This document shows positions 1-11,941 of a DNA stretch of 64,000 nucleotides, piece after piece. The DNA comes from Siphonodentalium dalli (lineage: Eukaryota; Mollusca; Scaphopoda; Gadilida; Siphonodentaliidae), in NCBI GenBank assembly GCA_032622095.1, contig CP136063.1:77913980-77977979 (forward strand), read 5' to 3'. The position numbers and the translations under genes were made by a program. Every line of letters starts with the position of its first letter. The stretch's first letter is position 1. The notes beneath the pieces were generated by a model. The model worked only from the letters and a program-made list of their open reading frames with translations, had not been told where the DNA came from and made no database searches.

Positions 1-378
1 TTGCCCTGGCATCCATGTGAACCCCTGAATGTGATTAATCATCTGGTATGTCCGCGATTAACCAGTCTTCAAAATGATATATCATTTACCGTGATAGAAA
101 AGGGTAAAGTGATAATGCGATCGTTTAATACATTGTTTACATACATTTTATGATAGGCCGGCAAATCGAAATTCACTTGGAAACAAGGCTTTGTTTACTT
201 ATAACTCTCGTTGTTTTGACATTCAACGGACCTTGTTGTTGTTGATTCGTTTCCGGTCGAAGGCCGGGTAGGATGGTCGCACTTCACCCTTCCTTTGTTT
301 TCCGATGAAAATCGATCGTTGTGGCTGTTGTTGCTGTTGTTGCGGAGGCTGGCCGGAGGCAAAGTGAGGTTGAGTTGT
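1..378. other. No gene recognised; short GTT/GCT-rich tract
   Basis: No convincing reading frame. The only structure I see is simple trinucleotide runs (TTGTTGTTG near 233-245 and a TGTTGTTGCTGTTG run near 320-342). Confidence 0.5.
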
Positions 379-868
379 TTAGCTTTTGCTGGTTGCTTTT
401 AGCTTTTTTCTTTTCTTATTTTTCGGTGGTTCTGTTTGTATGGCTGAAATTAATTTCCTTGCTTTTTCTGATTCCTTTATAATTTCTGTTGCTGTCGCTT
501 TTGATTTCTTAACTGTATCTGCTACTTCGGCGAGTAATTTAGCTGTTTCTTTTTTGTAGTTTTCTATCCACCGCATGTTGGCTTCTTTTTCTTGTTCGGA
601 TGCTGGATTTGTCGTAGGATAGGCAGGTGAAGGCTCCGACTCAATGTATTCCGGAGTCTTCGGGATGAAGTCGGAGGTGGCCGCGTCTGTTCGTGGTGGT
701 GAAGGTGGTGGAGATTCCATCACCTATACAGACTGGGCAGGGATCTCAGCTGTGTGGGAGGAGTCGACTGGTTTAGTTTCCGTCGCCTTCTTTTCTTTCC
801 AAGCAGCTAATCTCTTGGCATCTCTCTTTTTCCTTGATGGTGTTGGAGTGACCAGCTCACACAAGGCG
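379..868 (-). pseudogene. Decayed basic, Pro/Ser/Lys-rich ORF, probably from a mobile element
   Basis: Reading from about 868 down, an open stretch with a Lys/Arg-rich segment (SRKKRDAKRLAAWKEKK) runs into an in-frame TAG at 726-724. A second open segment follows at once, starting MESPPPSPPRTD, with an acidic/Pro-rich part and then a charged helical region (residues about 50-95, with RWIENYKKETAKLL). It ends in a very basic tail (PKNKKRKKLKATSKS) before the stop near 379. The order of basic, Pro/Ser and coiled segments resembles ORF1- or gag-like proteins of invertebrate retroelements, but I cannot name the family. The internal stop suggests decay. A host exon is possible. A similar but weaker frame lies at 3605-3915. 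Confidence 0.4.
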
Positions 869-871
869 TGA

Positions 872-1870
872 CATGCATGGAGTCCAGCATTGTAGTTACA
901 CTAATTGGAATAAGCGGTGGCGTAGTCATCCCGAGGGGTGGCGATCCAAGCTCTCTGGAGATCCCAATGAATTGTGAATTCAACGACCTCTGATATACGC
1001 ATGTTTTATATCATCATGCTAGGGAAGGGCTAGCCTCTATGTTCATATACGCAGAGCGTCTACTTGACCTAATCCGAAGACATACAATCAAGATAACTCC
1101 CGCCCACACTTATGGGCTTGAAATGTGTTATAGAAGAGTAACGGGAGGGACTCGGTTCAAAACAGCATCAAACCAACCGATTGTCCAGGTTGTTGTGGAC
1201 TGAGCAGACTTGGTCTGCGTTTTGGTGTGTGTTTAGTGTTGAAGTCACATACATGTAAAATCATCATCTGAAACTCAGTACGTAATTACAAGTTCCTCGC
1301 GCATTTCGGCCATCACAAATATATCTACTTCATGCAGTTACTTGATACGTTGTGAAAATCTTCCAGAAGTGGTGGAAATTGTCGCGTTAAAAAGAACAAA
1401 CGGTTCGGTTTTCATGCTACTTGTGACGTGTAAACTTTATAATAAAGATGGTGAAAATAACAAGATTGTGGCTCGTGGATAATTGAAAGAAAAATTCCTA
1501 TGAAATCGGTTAGTCTTTTGAAAGGACATGAAGCATGATTGTGAGTATACTATATATTGATCAGCATAATTTGACCTCAGGAAGTTGATCTCGATGAATA
1601 TATAGCCCTTTAATAGACCGATGTGACCTCGAGAGCCAAGAAATTTCACGCAGTTTGGCTGAACATGAATCACGATTACCTTGACCATCGCGATTCCTGC
1701 TTCTGGTTATGATTGTGCCACACCGCGCGATATATACAAGCTCCGTCCAGCTCGATTCCCTAACATGAAATCGGTGAGGCGATTGACAACCCTAATAGCG
1801 ATTGCCGCCATTTCTCCTCGCATCGCCGGTCACGTATCTAAAATCAACGTCACATCGGCTATAAATCATG
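872..1870. other. No gene recognised
   Basis: Short chance frames only. The end of this stretch (about 1640-1870) holds GCGAT-rich sequence that looks like weak relatives of the tandem unit that follows. Confidence 0.5.
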
Positions 1871-2029
1871 CGTGATCATACCAGCAGGTTCACATAAATC
1901 GTCAAATCACGCGATATTTGCCGTGAATTCTACGACGCTCCGCACTCTCGCATGATTATACCGACATTCATATCAAGCGTCAAATCACGCGATATTTCTC
2001 GTGATTCCACGTGCCTACGCGCTCTCGCA
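1871..2029. repeat. 80-bp tandem duplication
   Basis: Two diverged units, 1871-1950 and 1951-2029, share GTCAAATCACGCGATATTT at the same internal position and end in CTCTCG. The exact 80 bp offset supports a tandem duplication. No coding content. Confidence 0.75.
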
Positions 2030-3604
2030 AATCAGCTGCCGGCAGTAGGATGGGATCACAGTTTCACCGCACCACGTGACACGTGAGAACCCGGATGATG
2101 ATCGATGTTGACAGCGCGCGCATAGACCGCCGCGATTATCTCGCTTGCTCCCTATGGCGAACATGAGAGCAGACTTAAATTGCATAATGGTTACCCGTTG
2201 AGTAACCGAGAGTTGCATTCATATTGTCATCTTCCATCCTTTAATAGGCTTAGAACAATCTGTCGATCGCGATGCTGCAGTGGCGCTGATTAATTTTAGT
2301 GACTGAGCCTGACTGAGCCGATTAAATTTGACACCACGAAAGAAGATCTGGGTTTTTGTTTAACAGGTCGACCATACATCTTGGGGCGACGCTAGACGTT
2401 GTTTGGTTCAATTTGGTCTGTTGAGAATTATCCGGGCCATACCACAAACGTGACATGGGAAATAAATTCATTGTTTTCTTGTCTGCAGCTCGTTAGAATT
2501 GGCACGGGGTATACATATAAGCCAATACTTCCTTACTCACATAACACGAGAGAAACCAGAGGAATTATTCAGCAAAACAAACAAGACGAAACGGATCAAA
2601 TTAGCGAAATTATACACAATCATTTGTTTAAGCTTAGAACATAGAAATACATTGATGTACAGATACCCTCCCACACACCTCCATCACCTCATATTTTACC
2701 AAATATTTTCATGATCCATTATATTTTCAATTGTGTCTATACCAAGATGTATAATACTGTTCTTGAACCCCCCCCCCCCCCCCAGTTCTGATATATGGCA
2801 GGAGAAAAATAAACATATTGAGTTGAGTGGTCACACATGTAGTGAATAGATGATTAAGTCAAATAGACGTTTCAGCATGCAGCTAGGACATGCTATTTAC
2901 ATGTCACACCCGTAGTCACTAGATTGACACCCAATTGACAAGCCCGTATTTCCATATTTAGAGAGGCTACGGTTCCGGAAATCACATTTGCGTTAGAAAT
3001 GTTGTACACTATACCCCAATATGCATGTAAACGCATTCTCTGGGATGGAAATGTGATCATGATTAGCTTGGCGCAGCGACGTTCAGAGTACATAGTTATT
3101 AATGTCACCAGTACGTGTACATGAATGTGACTTGGTGCAATTTACCCATTTATCTCTCACCCCTTTTATGTCTCTGCTTCTCTTTCTATATAGCCCTATC
3201 TTTTATTTCAAAGATGGTTTATACTCACCGTCTCATGACATCGACAAATTGACAAGAGACTCTGCTAGAACGTTCACATTTGTGGTTAGTTTGCATTCCG
3301 CGCATAGACGCCAGTCTGAGCCAACACGTGACTGCATTACATAGCAAGGTGGAACGAACCTTATTAATTATCGTACACCCATTGCCAATCGAAAGAACGC
3401 CCATAAAATATTAATGTTTATTAGATATCCCTTTATTTATTGCTGGAAGTTAATTTTGGGAGTTCATCGTGGAAGTAAATGAGAAATCAAGGTTATCGGG
3501 TTACAACTGGAGCTAAGTGCAGTGCGAATAGGTATTTGGGGCCGATAGGCCCATTCCTTAACCGTTCATCTTTATTAATAGAAGATCACAGGGCATATTA
3601 TCAA
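2030..3604. other. No gene recognised; 16-bp poly-C run
   Basis: Poly-C occupies 2768-2783 and is followed by GTTCTGATATATGGCA. A poly-G run near 22981 is followed by almost the same words (GTTCTGATATATGACA), so both may be fragments of one dispersed repeat. Otherwise there are only short frames. Confidence 0.45.
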
Positions 3605-3915
3605 TTATGTTACATTATCTCTTTCTTTTTTTTCTTCTTTGTATGTCTTTTTTTCCGACGATGGGTCGGGTGATGATGATGTATCTTTTTGAGCTTTGAT
3701 TCTTGCTATTTCCAGATCTGGTCGTCTTAGGATATCTGCGTGTCTCTGGTCCCGTACGTGTTTCTGGTGTTCTGTAAGTTCGGGTGACACACCTTCGGAA
3801 GGAGCAGGGGTTGGTTCCGGCTCCTCTTTTGCGGAGGTCGCGGTATCCGTGGACTAAAGCCCACTGCATCCGGATCAGGAGATGGAGGTAGTGATGGTGT
3901 CGTCTCCATAAACAC
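3605..3915 (-). pseudogene. Frameshifted Pro-rich/charged ORF, likely mobile-element remnant
   Basis: On the minus strand from 3915 a frame starts METTPSLPPSPDPDAVGF. The continuation that looks coding (PELTEHQKHVRDQRHADI, then LEIARIKAQK and a Lys-rich end) is in another frame, so at least one frameshift lies around 3780-3850. The layout of Pro/Ser start followed by a charged helical part and a Lys-rich end resembles the decayed ORF at 379-868. I do not recognise the family, and the resemblance is one of composition rather than aligned sequence. Confidence 0.3.
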
Positions 3916-4578
3916 CAGCTGAGAAGTCGGTTTTAGTGATAGACGAGTTTGTACCTATTTAATGTTTTATCGGAGTTTTTTTTATATAAAACATAGAACT
4001 ACACAACTGCCAATACTCGACTGGCTCGCATCTTGACAACATTAACTCCGAGACCGAATTGTACTTCTGTATGACCCAAACGCGTGTGTCCCTGCATATT
4101 GAACGCACTGGATACAAAATACAAAAAAATACAACATTTCGAAACCGATTCAAAAAAGAATAGACAAATAAATATCTTTCCCAATACTCAACAAATGTAA
4201 AATGCAACAGCTCATTTTTTTCAAGAGTGTGATGAGGCACATGCCATCACTATAATACAGCCTGGTGTATGTTCACCTTATATGTTAGCGAGACAAAATG
4301 AGAATTTGCATCCGAGATGACCGTAATATGAATTATTCGATAAGACAGCATGGAACAAAATAACACCTTTGTCGACAACGATCTTGGAATTTCATAAAAG
4401 GAAGCAACAATTTTCTAACAGTATATATACAATCGAAACAGTCCGGCCATATGACCCCAACATTTGTGTCACAACCACGTGTAAAGTATAGCCCGTGCAA
4501 ACAGCCATTATATATTGATCAACATGTATGAGGTGAATCCCATAGTGTTTTTTGGATACATTATTCACCTATTGTCAT

Positions 4579-5257
4579 TTAGGGTGGATACACACTTGTA
4601 TGTAATTTATGTATGTAAAATACATGTATTCCATGTATTTTACATGGTCACACCAATCATTGATAGTATTTAATCGCCTGCGCGCGATCGGTCCATTTCA
4701 ACAGGCGAGACCAATAAGTAGTTATAACAATTATCAAACTAACTGTTATAAAGAAATTTCAGGCCAGTCATAAACATGTCTTCTGTCATGGATGCCGAAA
4801 TGAAGGAGTTTTAATTCATTTCGAAAAGTGGTTTGAGTCCGTCGATTTTATACTTGCTTTGCTTCTCGTCATTTCTTGGAAACAGGGTCATCCAAAACAA
4901 AAATAAAATATGGCAGAATTTGAAGCTCACAATTTGAGAATGAGCTCATGTGATAGTTTTCAATTGGGATTTCCATTCCATTCCGGGATAATATAGCCCC
5001 AATGTTGTATCGAGAGAAGTCTGACAATGATTTAAACAGAACGTTCACCATTTGGGTTATCGCGAGAACAATTATTTTTGTGGAACTTCGTCCGAGTCAA
5101 TACAACACTGCACGTTCAGTGTTTGACTCACTGTGGTCAAACATAGCCGCAATGATTGGGTTGTCAGCGGACACATATTTCATGTCTGTGTGATCGATGT
5201 AAAACGCGAAATACACGATATTTAGGGAGATTGCATGCATGCGTGTATCCACCCTTA
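4579..5257. mobile_element. PIF/Harbinger-like non-autonomous element with TTA duplications
   Basis: The left end is TTA then GGGTGGATACACACTTGTAT (from 4582). The right end is CCACCC (to 5254) then TTA. The reverse complement of the right end, GGGTGGATACACGCATGCAT, matches the left over about 25 bp with few differences. Three-base TTA/TWA duplications and G-rich termini are typical of PIF/Harbinger elements. The interior holds only short broken frames, so this is probably non-autonomous. A perfect 14-bp-arm palindrome (ATGTAAAATACATG) lies just inside the left end, near 4614-4646. Confidence 0.7.
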
Positions 5258-6493
5258 CATGACTGTGTTCCATGCACCATTTGTAATTTCGCCATTTCTT
5301 TCGCCATCAATCGCCACATGACGTGGGAAAACCGAAGTGCAGCTTAGAGCGAAATAGTTCGTTGGCATTTTTACATTTATTATAAGCAGACCTTGTTCTG
5401 AGGATTTATAGATGTTTTAGAGCTAAAACATATATCATTTTACGAATTATGTTAGTGAATTATACACGATAAAAACGTTCTGAAATCACAATGACGTCAT
5501 TAAGGCCGGTTGACGTCCTTAGTTGCCTGCGCAATTTTCATATCAAATTACGTCATAAAAGTAGTACTAACGTAATAAAGCTACGTTGACCTAATAAAGC
5601 TACATTGACGTAATACGTGTAACGTTTATTAGGCAGGCTTTATGTAGTCAATGGACGTAGTGAGCGGTGGATAAATACATGTTTAGGGGCGGGAATAAGA
5701 CGGTCCATTTCGGCCATTCCGCTCCTGTATAATACCAATGTTGTGTTATTATCGCCATTACCATAAGCTTGTAAATATTATACAAAATAAACAATCAATC
5801 AAAAAGATTTAAGTAGTGTAATTTACTGTAAAATCCCCCATTCCGTCTTTAGTTGCATCGATTTGCTATTTACATAGGCCTGAGCACAATATTTGGTGTG
5901 GTAATATAAATCAAATGCTTCATTTTGGAAAGGGAATTGAGGGCTGTGTTTGGAATTGTGCTAAAGAATAATTCTTCGCCGATCCATCCGTTCCAACTGT
6001 ATTAGTTTTATTTAATTCACATACCGACGACTATTAGTATTACTGAATATGGATTATGTAGTAACATGGCGAATGGCATATAGTGTAGATGGACGGCGCG
6101 TATGGGGCACCGATGTATATAGCTGTATGCGTTATACAAGCCATGTGCGTCACTGTGTGCTTTGTGGAATTTGTATTTTGGTTGGTTTTTAACTGGATTT
6201 AAACTGGAGCTGACGAATCGGGCATTCGTTTCCAAGCAACACAGACTGGTAGCTCATATTGTATCAATGTTCCGGGATACCAATCAAGATATACGAGGAA
6301 CAGAGCAGATACTTCCAAATATCGACCACAAGGGCTGGGTCTAATTGTAAGGAATGAGTTTGTGGGTGAGATTAAATTGATCGAGGACATAAATCGAAAT
6401 GGTTTAACCCTTTCTTGACTGAATAAATCTCCCATAAAAGTATACTCCTATAAAAGTATACTCCTATAAAAGTATACGTTGGATTGGTCTTTT
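5258..6493. other. No gene recognised; 16-bp tandem repeat at 6434-6478
   Basis: A 16 bp unit (ATAAAAGTATACTCCT) is repeated nearly three times at 6434-6478. A near-repeated AATAAAGCTAC segment lies around 5575-5615, and one TGACGTCA (CRE-type) octamer near 5492. No supported gene. Confidence 0.5.
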
Positions 6494-6866
6494 AAAGTGA
6501 TGTGAAACACTCCGTTGTGTGATCAAAATAGAAATGGAGAATAATCTTGCTCAAAGTAGTTATTTTTCCGAATATTAATCCAAACTTCCAGTAGACACAC
6601 CGTCATTCTTATATATTAAATAAATGCAATGAATCTCGATGGCGAAATCATTTTCGTTAGTTTATCACCAATTGTTGCGTCCAGAATCGAGATGTAAATA
6701 TTTACAATTATGCGTGGATCTGACGATGATATCTATTGAGTGGTATAGTCGATTTCTTTGAGATTTTTGGCGATGTTAGTAGAATGCTACATTCCCACAG
6801 TTGGAATAGCGCCTGAGTATACTAACCTATAATGTTCACGCAACCGAACAAGTCCATAATATGTCT
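6494..6866 (+). repeat. Dispersed repeat family A, copy 1
   Basis: About 370 bp, starting TTAAAGTGATGTGAAAC and ending near AGTCCATAATATGTCTTT. It aligns along its length with 52901-53377 and 59208-59587, and partly with 25585-25725. Shared landmarks include AATAATCTTGCTCAAAGTAG, GATGGCGAAATCATTT and GATGTTAG(T/C)AGAATGCTA. No coding capacity. Termini TTAAAG...CTTT hint at a TTAA-type target, but the ends are not clean. Confidence 0.75.
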
Positions 6867-6947
6867 TTATTCATCTGTAGGGGTGTTCAGAAAAAATTAG
6901 TCGACAGGCAGACAGACAGATCCATAAGGATTCATTTTCTTTGGTGG

Positions 6948-7013
6948 GTAATGTTCAGATAATAAGTTCAGATACAAATGGTAGTTTGTTGAACTTATTA
7001 TCTGAACATTTCC
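6948..7013. repeat. 22-bp-arm inverted repeat
   Basis: AATGTTCAGATAATAAGTTCA and its exact reverse complement face each other across a 23-bp loop. Related words (GTTCAGA..ATAAGTT) recur at 10706-10775, 11530-11555 and 22480-22520, inside or near family E, so this is probably an E fragment. Confidence 0.7.
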
Positions 7014-7288
7014 AAAAGGAACTCTGATTCATTCAAACAGTATTCAGTAAAGACAGGGTAAATACTCTGGTTAAAACTACATGGTTCTCGATGAAATAGA
7101 CAAGTTGTGAATGAAAACGTTAATATACCCCAGAAGTAGCCTCCCCCCCCCCCCCGCACAATTAAAATGACATTATAACTGAGAAAAAAATGATAAAAAT
7201 GACAAAATTGTTAAAGAATATCAGGAAAAATGATAAAAATTAATACAGAATGTATGAAAACATGATAAAAAATGATAAAAATTGTTAA

Positions 7289-7782
7289 AGGTACGGTTGG
7301 CCTTGGCGGTGGGTATCCTGTGAAAATATTTCCACCCGTCATAAACCGCTACAAACAGAAAGAACAACAAAATGTAGACAGACTTTGTCCGTATACAAAT
7401 AAGAAATATCGCATAAAGAGTATGTTATTGTCATATTTGTGACCATTGTTATGTAAACAAAAGCATAAAAAGTTACTTTTCTGGTGTTTGTTTATATTAT
7501 GATGGTAAACATAAAGAGCGTTCTTTGTGCGTGAATTCCTGATATGGAACGAATAAAGAGCGTTTATGCCATTTGTGTGTGATTAGCCAACAGCATTGTG
7601 TTGTCTTCTGTAACACAATCAGGCTCTTGCTTAGGTAACATATAGTAAATATGTATGATAACATGCTGTTTACGCGATGGTCATGGTATATATGAACGAA
7701 ACTGTATGCGTTTTAATGTTTTTCTGTTTACGGTGATTGGAACAAATATGAATATTTTCGACAACTAAGGCCTCACGTGCCT
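7289..7782 (+). mobile_element. Kolobok-like MITE, family B copy 1
   Basis: 494 bp flanked by TTAA at 7285-7288 and 7783-7786. Ends are AGGTACGG and CGTGCCT (inverted AGGYACG). TTAA duplications with AGG-type termini fit the Kolobok superfamily, by established family features. Non-coding. It contains two AAAGAGCGTT boxes at 7513 and 7555, 42 bp apart. Three more copies lie at 10919, 34575 and 48214. Confidence 0.8.
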
Positions 7783-7786
7783 TTAA

Positions 7787-8187
7787 AGAATGTAAGAAAG
7801 AAAAAAACAATGATAAAAAGTGTTAATAAATTATTAGGCCAATGCATTATCTTATATCTTAATATGATTGGTTATATAGTTATAGTTAAGAGATATTCTT
7901 GCGTGGTTCAGCATAGCTTTATCCTTGATAAGCCACACTATACCATCGATTTTTTCAAGGACATGGAAGTTACAGTGCGAGAATTCGTTAGTGTTATATA
8001 AACACAAACTATTTCATCACATTTAGAATCAATTTGGATTGTAGTACGAGGCTGGATATTAAACGCGGGGCTAATTTTCCTTCGCTATCGGCTTTGTTGC
8101 GTTCCTGTGATCGACGTATGCTAATAAATAAACATCAATATAGTCATGTTTCATATACTATTAACTGACGTAAGGAATGCGCGATCT
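7787..8187. other. No gene recognised; fragment of hairpin module
   Basis: Near 7835 the words TTAGGCCAATGCATTATCTT match the arm of the double-hairpin module described elsewhere, but the rest of the hairpin is absent. Confidence 0.4.
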
Positions 8188-8222
8188 CGTGGCTCAGTTG
8201 GTAAGGTACATGGCGCACTGTT
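8188..8222 (+). repeat. tRNA-like fragment (box A), possible truncated SINE head
   Basis: CGTGGCTCAGTTGGTAAGGT resembles the 5' half of a tRNA (box A, TGGCTCAGTTGGTA). No box B or matching stem follows, so it is not a working tRNA gene. Confidence 0.3.
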
Positions 8223-8903
8223 CCAACATAAGCACATAACATAAAATAAAAATAATACTAATTTAATTACCCCTGGTTAATATTTTGATATTATTCTTTT
8301 TTCATAACTATAATCTGAACTAATTGGAACATTTTACCATCATTCGTATTAGTATTTTATTGTTTCCCGTCCTCCATTTTTTACCCTTTCGCAGTTATTA
8401 TATTAGCATAGCCTGTTATCACTACTTTTTAAATAATGTTCTGTTATTCTAAATATGTGTATACTCTATATTATAAGGTCTACAATTGTATTTTATGTTC
8501 AACCTGTCAAGCGTTTTAGAGCACTTCGGTCGATGTTTCGCTATACAAAACTGTTTATTCATTTATTTATTTACAAGCGGCCCAGCTCGAACGAAGCTAG
8601 TTCTTTAACCGGATCGCCACCAAAGGAGTTACGCGAAATGATCGCGGTGATAATTTCTAGGACCTCAATACATCTTTCCTGTGAATATAAAGTTCGTGCA
8701 TGAGTATTTAATGTATTTATTATGCATGAAGTTTGGAGTATATACAATATTTCAAGGGCTCCAATCGTCCGTAAATCAGTACGTAAATTAACTTTTAACT
8801 TGGGTGTGAATTATCGTTACCCTTTCATATAGAGATAGCACAACTGTGTGATACCCACATTATGGTCACATATTATTTGGGCTTTATAATTTCATTCCTA
8901 CCC
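8223..8903. other. No gene recognised
   Basis: AT-rich sequence with only short frames and no repeat structure that I can support. Confidence 0.5.
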
Positions 8904-9240
8904 GAGTTATGTCCCCTGTTGGACATTGAAATTTTCAAATGTTTCGTCCCTTCACTTCACCTTGTGAATCGAGATGTTTTAACATGCTTGGTTGTCCTTG
9001 TTGTATAGTGATAGTCCGACTAGTGAGGAGGACACACACATAATACGTTGAGTTAGTTCATGTATTCGTGTCGGAGTTATGGCCCTTGTTTTACATTGAA
9101 ATTTGCGACGTTTCCGTCCCTTGTGAATCGAGATGTTTTAACTTACTTGGTTGTCCTTTTTGTATAGCCCGACTTATGGGGATGACACACACACATACAA
9201 CGTGAGTTAGTTCATTTATTCGTGTCGGAGTTATGGTCCT
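8904..9240. repeat. Tandem duplication of ~160-170 bp
   Basis: Units begin GAGTTATG at 8904, 9074 and (start only) 9228. Both full units contain GTGAATCGAGATGTTTTAAC, TTGGTTGTCCTT and GAGTTAGTTCAT in the same order. Non-coding. Confidence 0.8.
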
Positions 9241-10658
9241 TGTCGGACTTCACTATGTCCCAATAGTTTTTGCTTTGTAAGCCCAGTATCAATAGTAGTT
9301 TGAAACAATCCAGCATTGATGGAAGGATATTGACATGCAGAAGTCTCCTCCATGGATTTATTTTTCTTAAGAGGATTGCTCTTGTTGGACTTGAAAAACA
9401 GCAAACAGTTTCCTCTGTGCAACACATTGTACCATTCTTACTCAAGTACCAGCTGGGTTTGAATATATTTTAGCAAAGTCATATATGACTCGAAAATGAT
9501 AGCCCGAAAACAATGAGTTTTATACATTGTTATGATTCACCACAGTTATGTACCCATGAACTCTCTGAGCTAAGCCCCGTGGGCATATAACATAACACGC
9601 CTGGTGTCACACTTGTCGACTTATATCGATCTATGAAATGTGACAAAAACAGGAAATTACTAGGTGTTGTTCGGTCTGAAGGTTATGTTCCGCTTTAGGA
9701 TTTGGTAATTAATACAATGTCAAGTGTCGCCAAGGAGTTACTCTGGACCATTCATGTCAGATGTAAATATGACATAACCCCCTCTTGACAGGTTGACGCT
9801 GTGTGATTATTTTGCAATTCTGAATCAGTACAGAACGTTAAAGGTACTCAACTGATTCGATGGTCCCCATATCATCAGATTCCAACATGTTTTAAATGCC
9901 GCTTCAGTTATCAGAATCGAGTAATTGTCCAAACATAATGCTAACCACAGTCAACTATAGTATACAATTGCACAAAACCTGTTATTTATCAACATTTTGT
10001 CAAATATCTGACACAAAAGGCCACTTGATATTAGAGTTATCCATCTCCATCCGCAATTTGGTCCGAGACCGACTTTTCGTCGACTTAAAATTATCGGCGG
10101 TGAAAAATAATAGATTTCAAACATCGATATCTGATCGCCCTGAGCTTTGATGGATGGGTTTCTCGACTCGAATCAAATATTGATTACCTCCGAAGCCAAG
10201 GAAATTGTAATTTGCGAGCGTTAATTCGGATTATGCATCTTTAAAGGGAATACAAGTTTGCCTTTAATTATTACTGTGTTAAAGGTGGCCTGTCCGATTT
10301 AGCACCCCTAAATTACCTTCTCTTCTACTCCTGGGGTGAAAATGTTTTGTGCACCCATGCACCCTCCCCCAAAATATCTGCTTCAATTTTGGGAGTAGGT
10401 ACCCCTTGTGTTAACAGCTATGCTTAGTGTGTTTCTGGACTAGATATGGGATCGTAGACGACGATTCCCATGTTGGCGCTTGGGTGGTACCAAAGAAGGG
10501 TCTTCACCAATAACAAGAAAGCTGAATGTCCATAAACATGTTTTCGACTACCTGTTGTTTTAGTGATTAATAAACGGTAGTCATTAAGGCAAACCTGTCG
10601 TGTTATTAATAACAACCCGGTGGGATAAATATAGTTTCAAAAATCGAAACAATGTTGA
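9241..10658. other. No gene recognised
   Basis: Several frames of 60-85 codons but none with a recognisable motif or good start context. TTAAAGGT at about 9837 and 10280 resembles a family B end, but no partner end is present. Confidence 0.45.
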
Positions 10659-10914
10659 ACCATTTCTTTACCAAATACTCATCGACGAGTATTTCCCTTT
10701 GAAAATGTTCACATATTAAGTTCAACAAACGACAGTGGGTCGTTTGTTGAAATTATAATCTTAACATATCCCACCATGCAATGAAGAAAAATCATTCAAC
10801 GCTTGTTATATCTGTTGCCAGTCTGTCGTCTGCTTATATTACTTGAAATGAATGATTTACCATTTCAAAATTTAATTTTATAACTGAAATGGGAGAAAAG
10901 TTTATACTAAATGT
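10659..10914 (+). mobile_element. piggyBac-like MITE, family E copy (diverged)
   Basis: It starts after TTGA (a mutated TTAA) with ACCATTTCTTTACCAAATAC and ends GGGAGAAAAGTTTATACTAAATG before TTAA at 10915-10918. Internal words ACTCATCGACGAGTA, ATGTTCA and GTCTGCTT.TATTAC match the copies at 11478 and 48712. The closing TTAA is also the opening TTAA of family B copy 2. Confidence 0.55.
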
Positions 10915-10918
10915 TTAA

Positions 10919-11409
10919 AGGTACGGTTGGCCTTGGCGGTGGGTATCCTGTGAAAATATTTCCACCCGTCAAAAACCGCCACAAACAGAAAGAACAATAA
11001 AATGTAGACAGACTTTGTCCGTATACAAATAAGAAATATCGCATAAACAGTATGTTATTGTCAAATGTTTGACCATTGTTATGTGAACAAAAGCATAAAA
11101 AGTAACTCTTCTGGTGTTTGTTTATATTATGATGGTACACATAAAGAGCGTTCTTTGTTTGTGAATTCCTGATATGGAACTAATAAAGAGCGTTTATGCC
11201 ATTTGTGTGTGATTAGCCAGTAGCATTGTGCTGTCTTCTGTAACACAATCAGGCTCTTGCTTAGGTAAAATATAGTCGGTCTTTATGATAACATGCTGTT
11301 TACGTGATGATCATGGTATATATGAACGAAACTATGCGTTTAATGTTTTTCTGTTTACGGTGATTAGAACAAATATAAATATTTTCGACAACTAAGGCCT
11401 CACGTGCCT
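10919..11409 (+). mobile_element. Kolobok-like MITE, family B copy 2
   Basis: 491 bp between TTAA at 10915-10918 and TTAA at 11410-11413. Nearly identical to copies 1 and 4 over its whole length, with AGGTACGG and CGTGCCT ends. Boxes AAAGAGCGTT at 11143 and 11185 (42 bp apart). Confidence 0.8.
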
Positions 11410-11477
11410 TTAAGCATTTCGAGACTGATTATTATTGAGCTCGTGTGTAGCAAACCGTATTTATAGACCTATTTTAA

Positions 11478-11711
11478 CCCCTTATATAACTAAATACTCA
11501 TAATCGAAACGAGTAGTTCCCTTAGTAAATTGTTCAACTTATTATCTGAACATATCCATCTAATAAATATGACTCGTTTTGCACCTGCATTATCTTTTTG
11601 TCTACCTGTCGTCTGATATGATATGAACACGCCTTCAAATGAATAATATACCTTTCCAATTAATGAATACGTTTCTTACTGAATGGGAGAATCAATTCTT
11701 AATATAAAGGG
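11478..11711 (+). mobile_element. piggyBac-like MITE, family E copy
   Basis: Flanked by TTAA at 11474-11477 and 11712-11715. Left end CCCCTTATATAACTAA and the inverted right end CCCTTTATATTAAGAA match imperfectly. It has the family landmarks GAGTAGTTCCCTTAGTAAA, TTATCTGAACAT and GAATGGGAGAAT. TTAA target with CCC start fits piggyBac-like elements. Confidence 0.65.
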
Positions 11712-11809
11712 TTAAAGATGCTATACCATTTCTCTGCAACAACAACAGTAACAACAGCAACATTTCTGATCAGAACACACATCCGCAAAAAAAAAACGAA
11801 TATGAACAG

Positions 11810-11861
11810 GGCGCTCTTTGACGTGTTTACATTTCGGGCAATTAAATGTGAAACGCTCTTT
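11810..11861 (-). other. Solo pair of AAAGAGCGTT boxes, 42 bp apart
   Basis: GGCGCTCTTT at 11810 and AACGCTCTTT at 11852 (minus-strand AAAGAGCG boxes) keep the 42 bp offset seen in family B, but the sequence between them is not recognisably family B. Role unknown. Confidence 0.5.
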
Positions 11862-11941
11862 ACGAGGGACTGTCGTGTTCTGTATGCATGTCGTAATCAC
11901 AAAAGCCTGAAGAAACTATCTCTTTTGAAAGCCAACATCTG

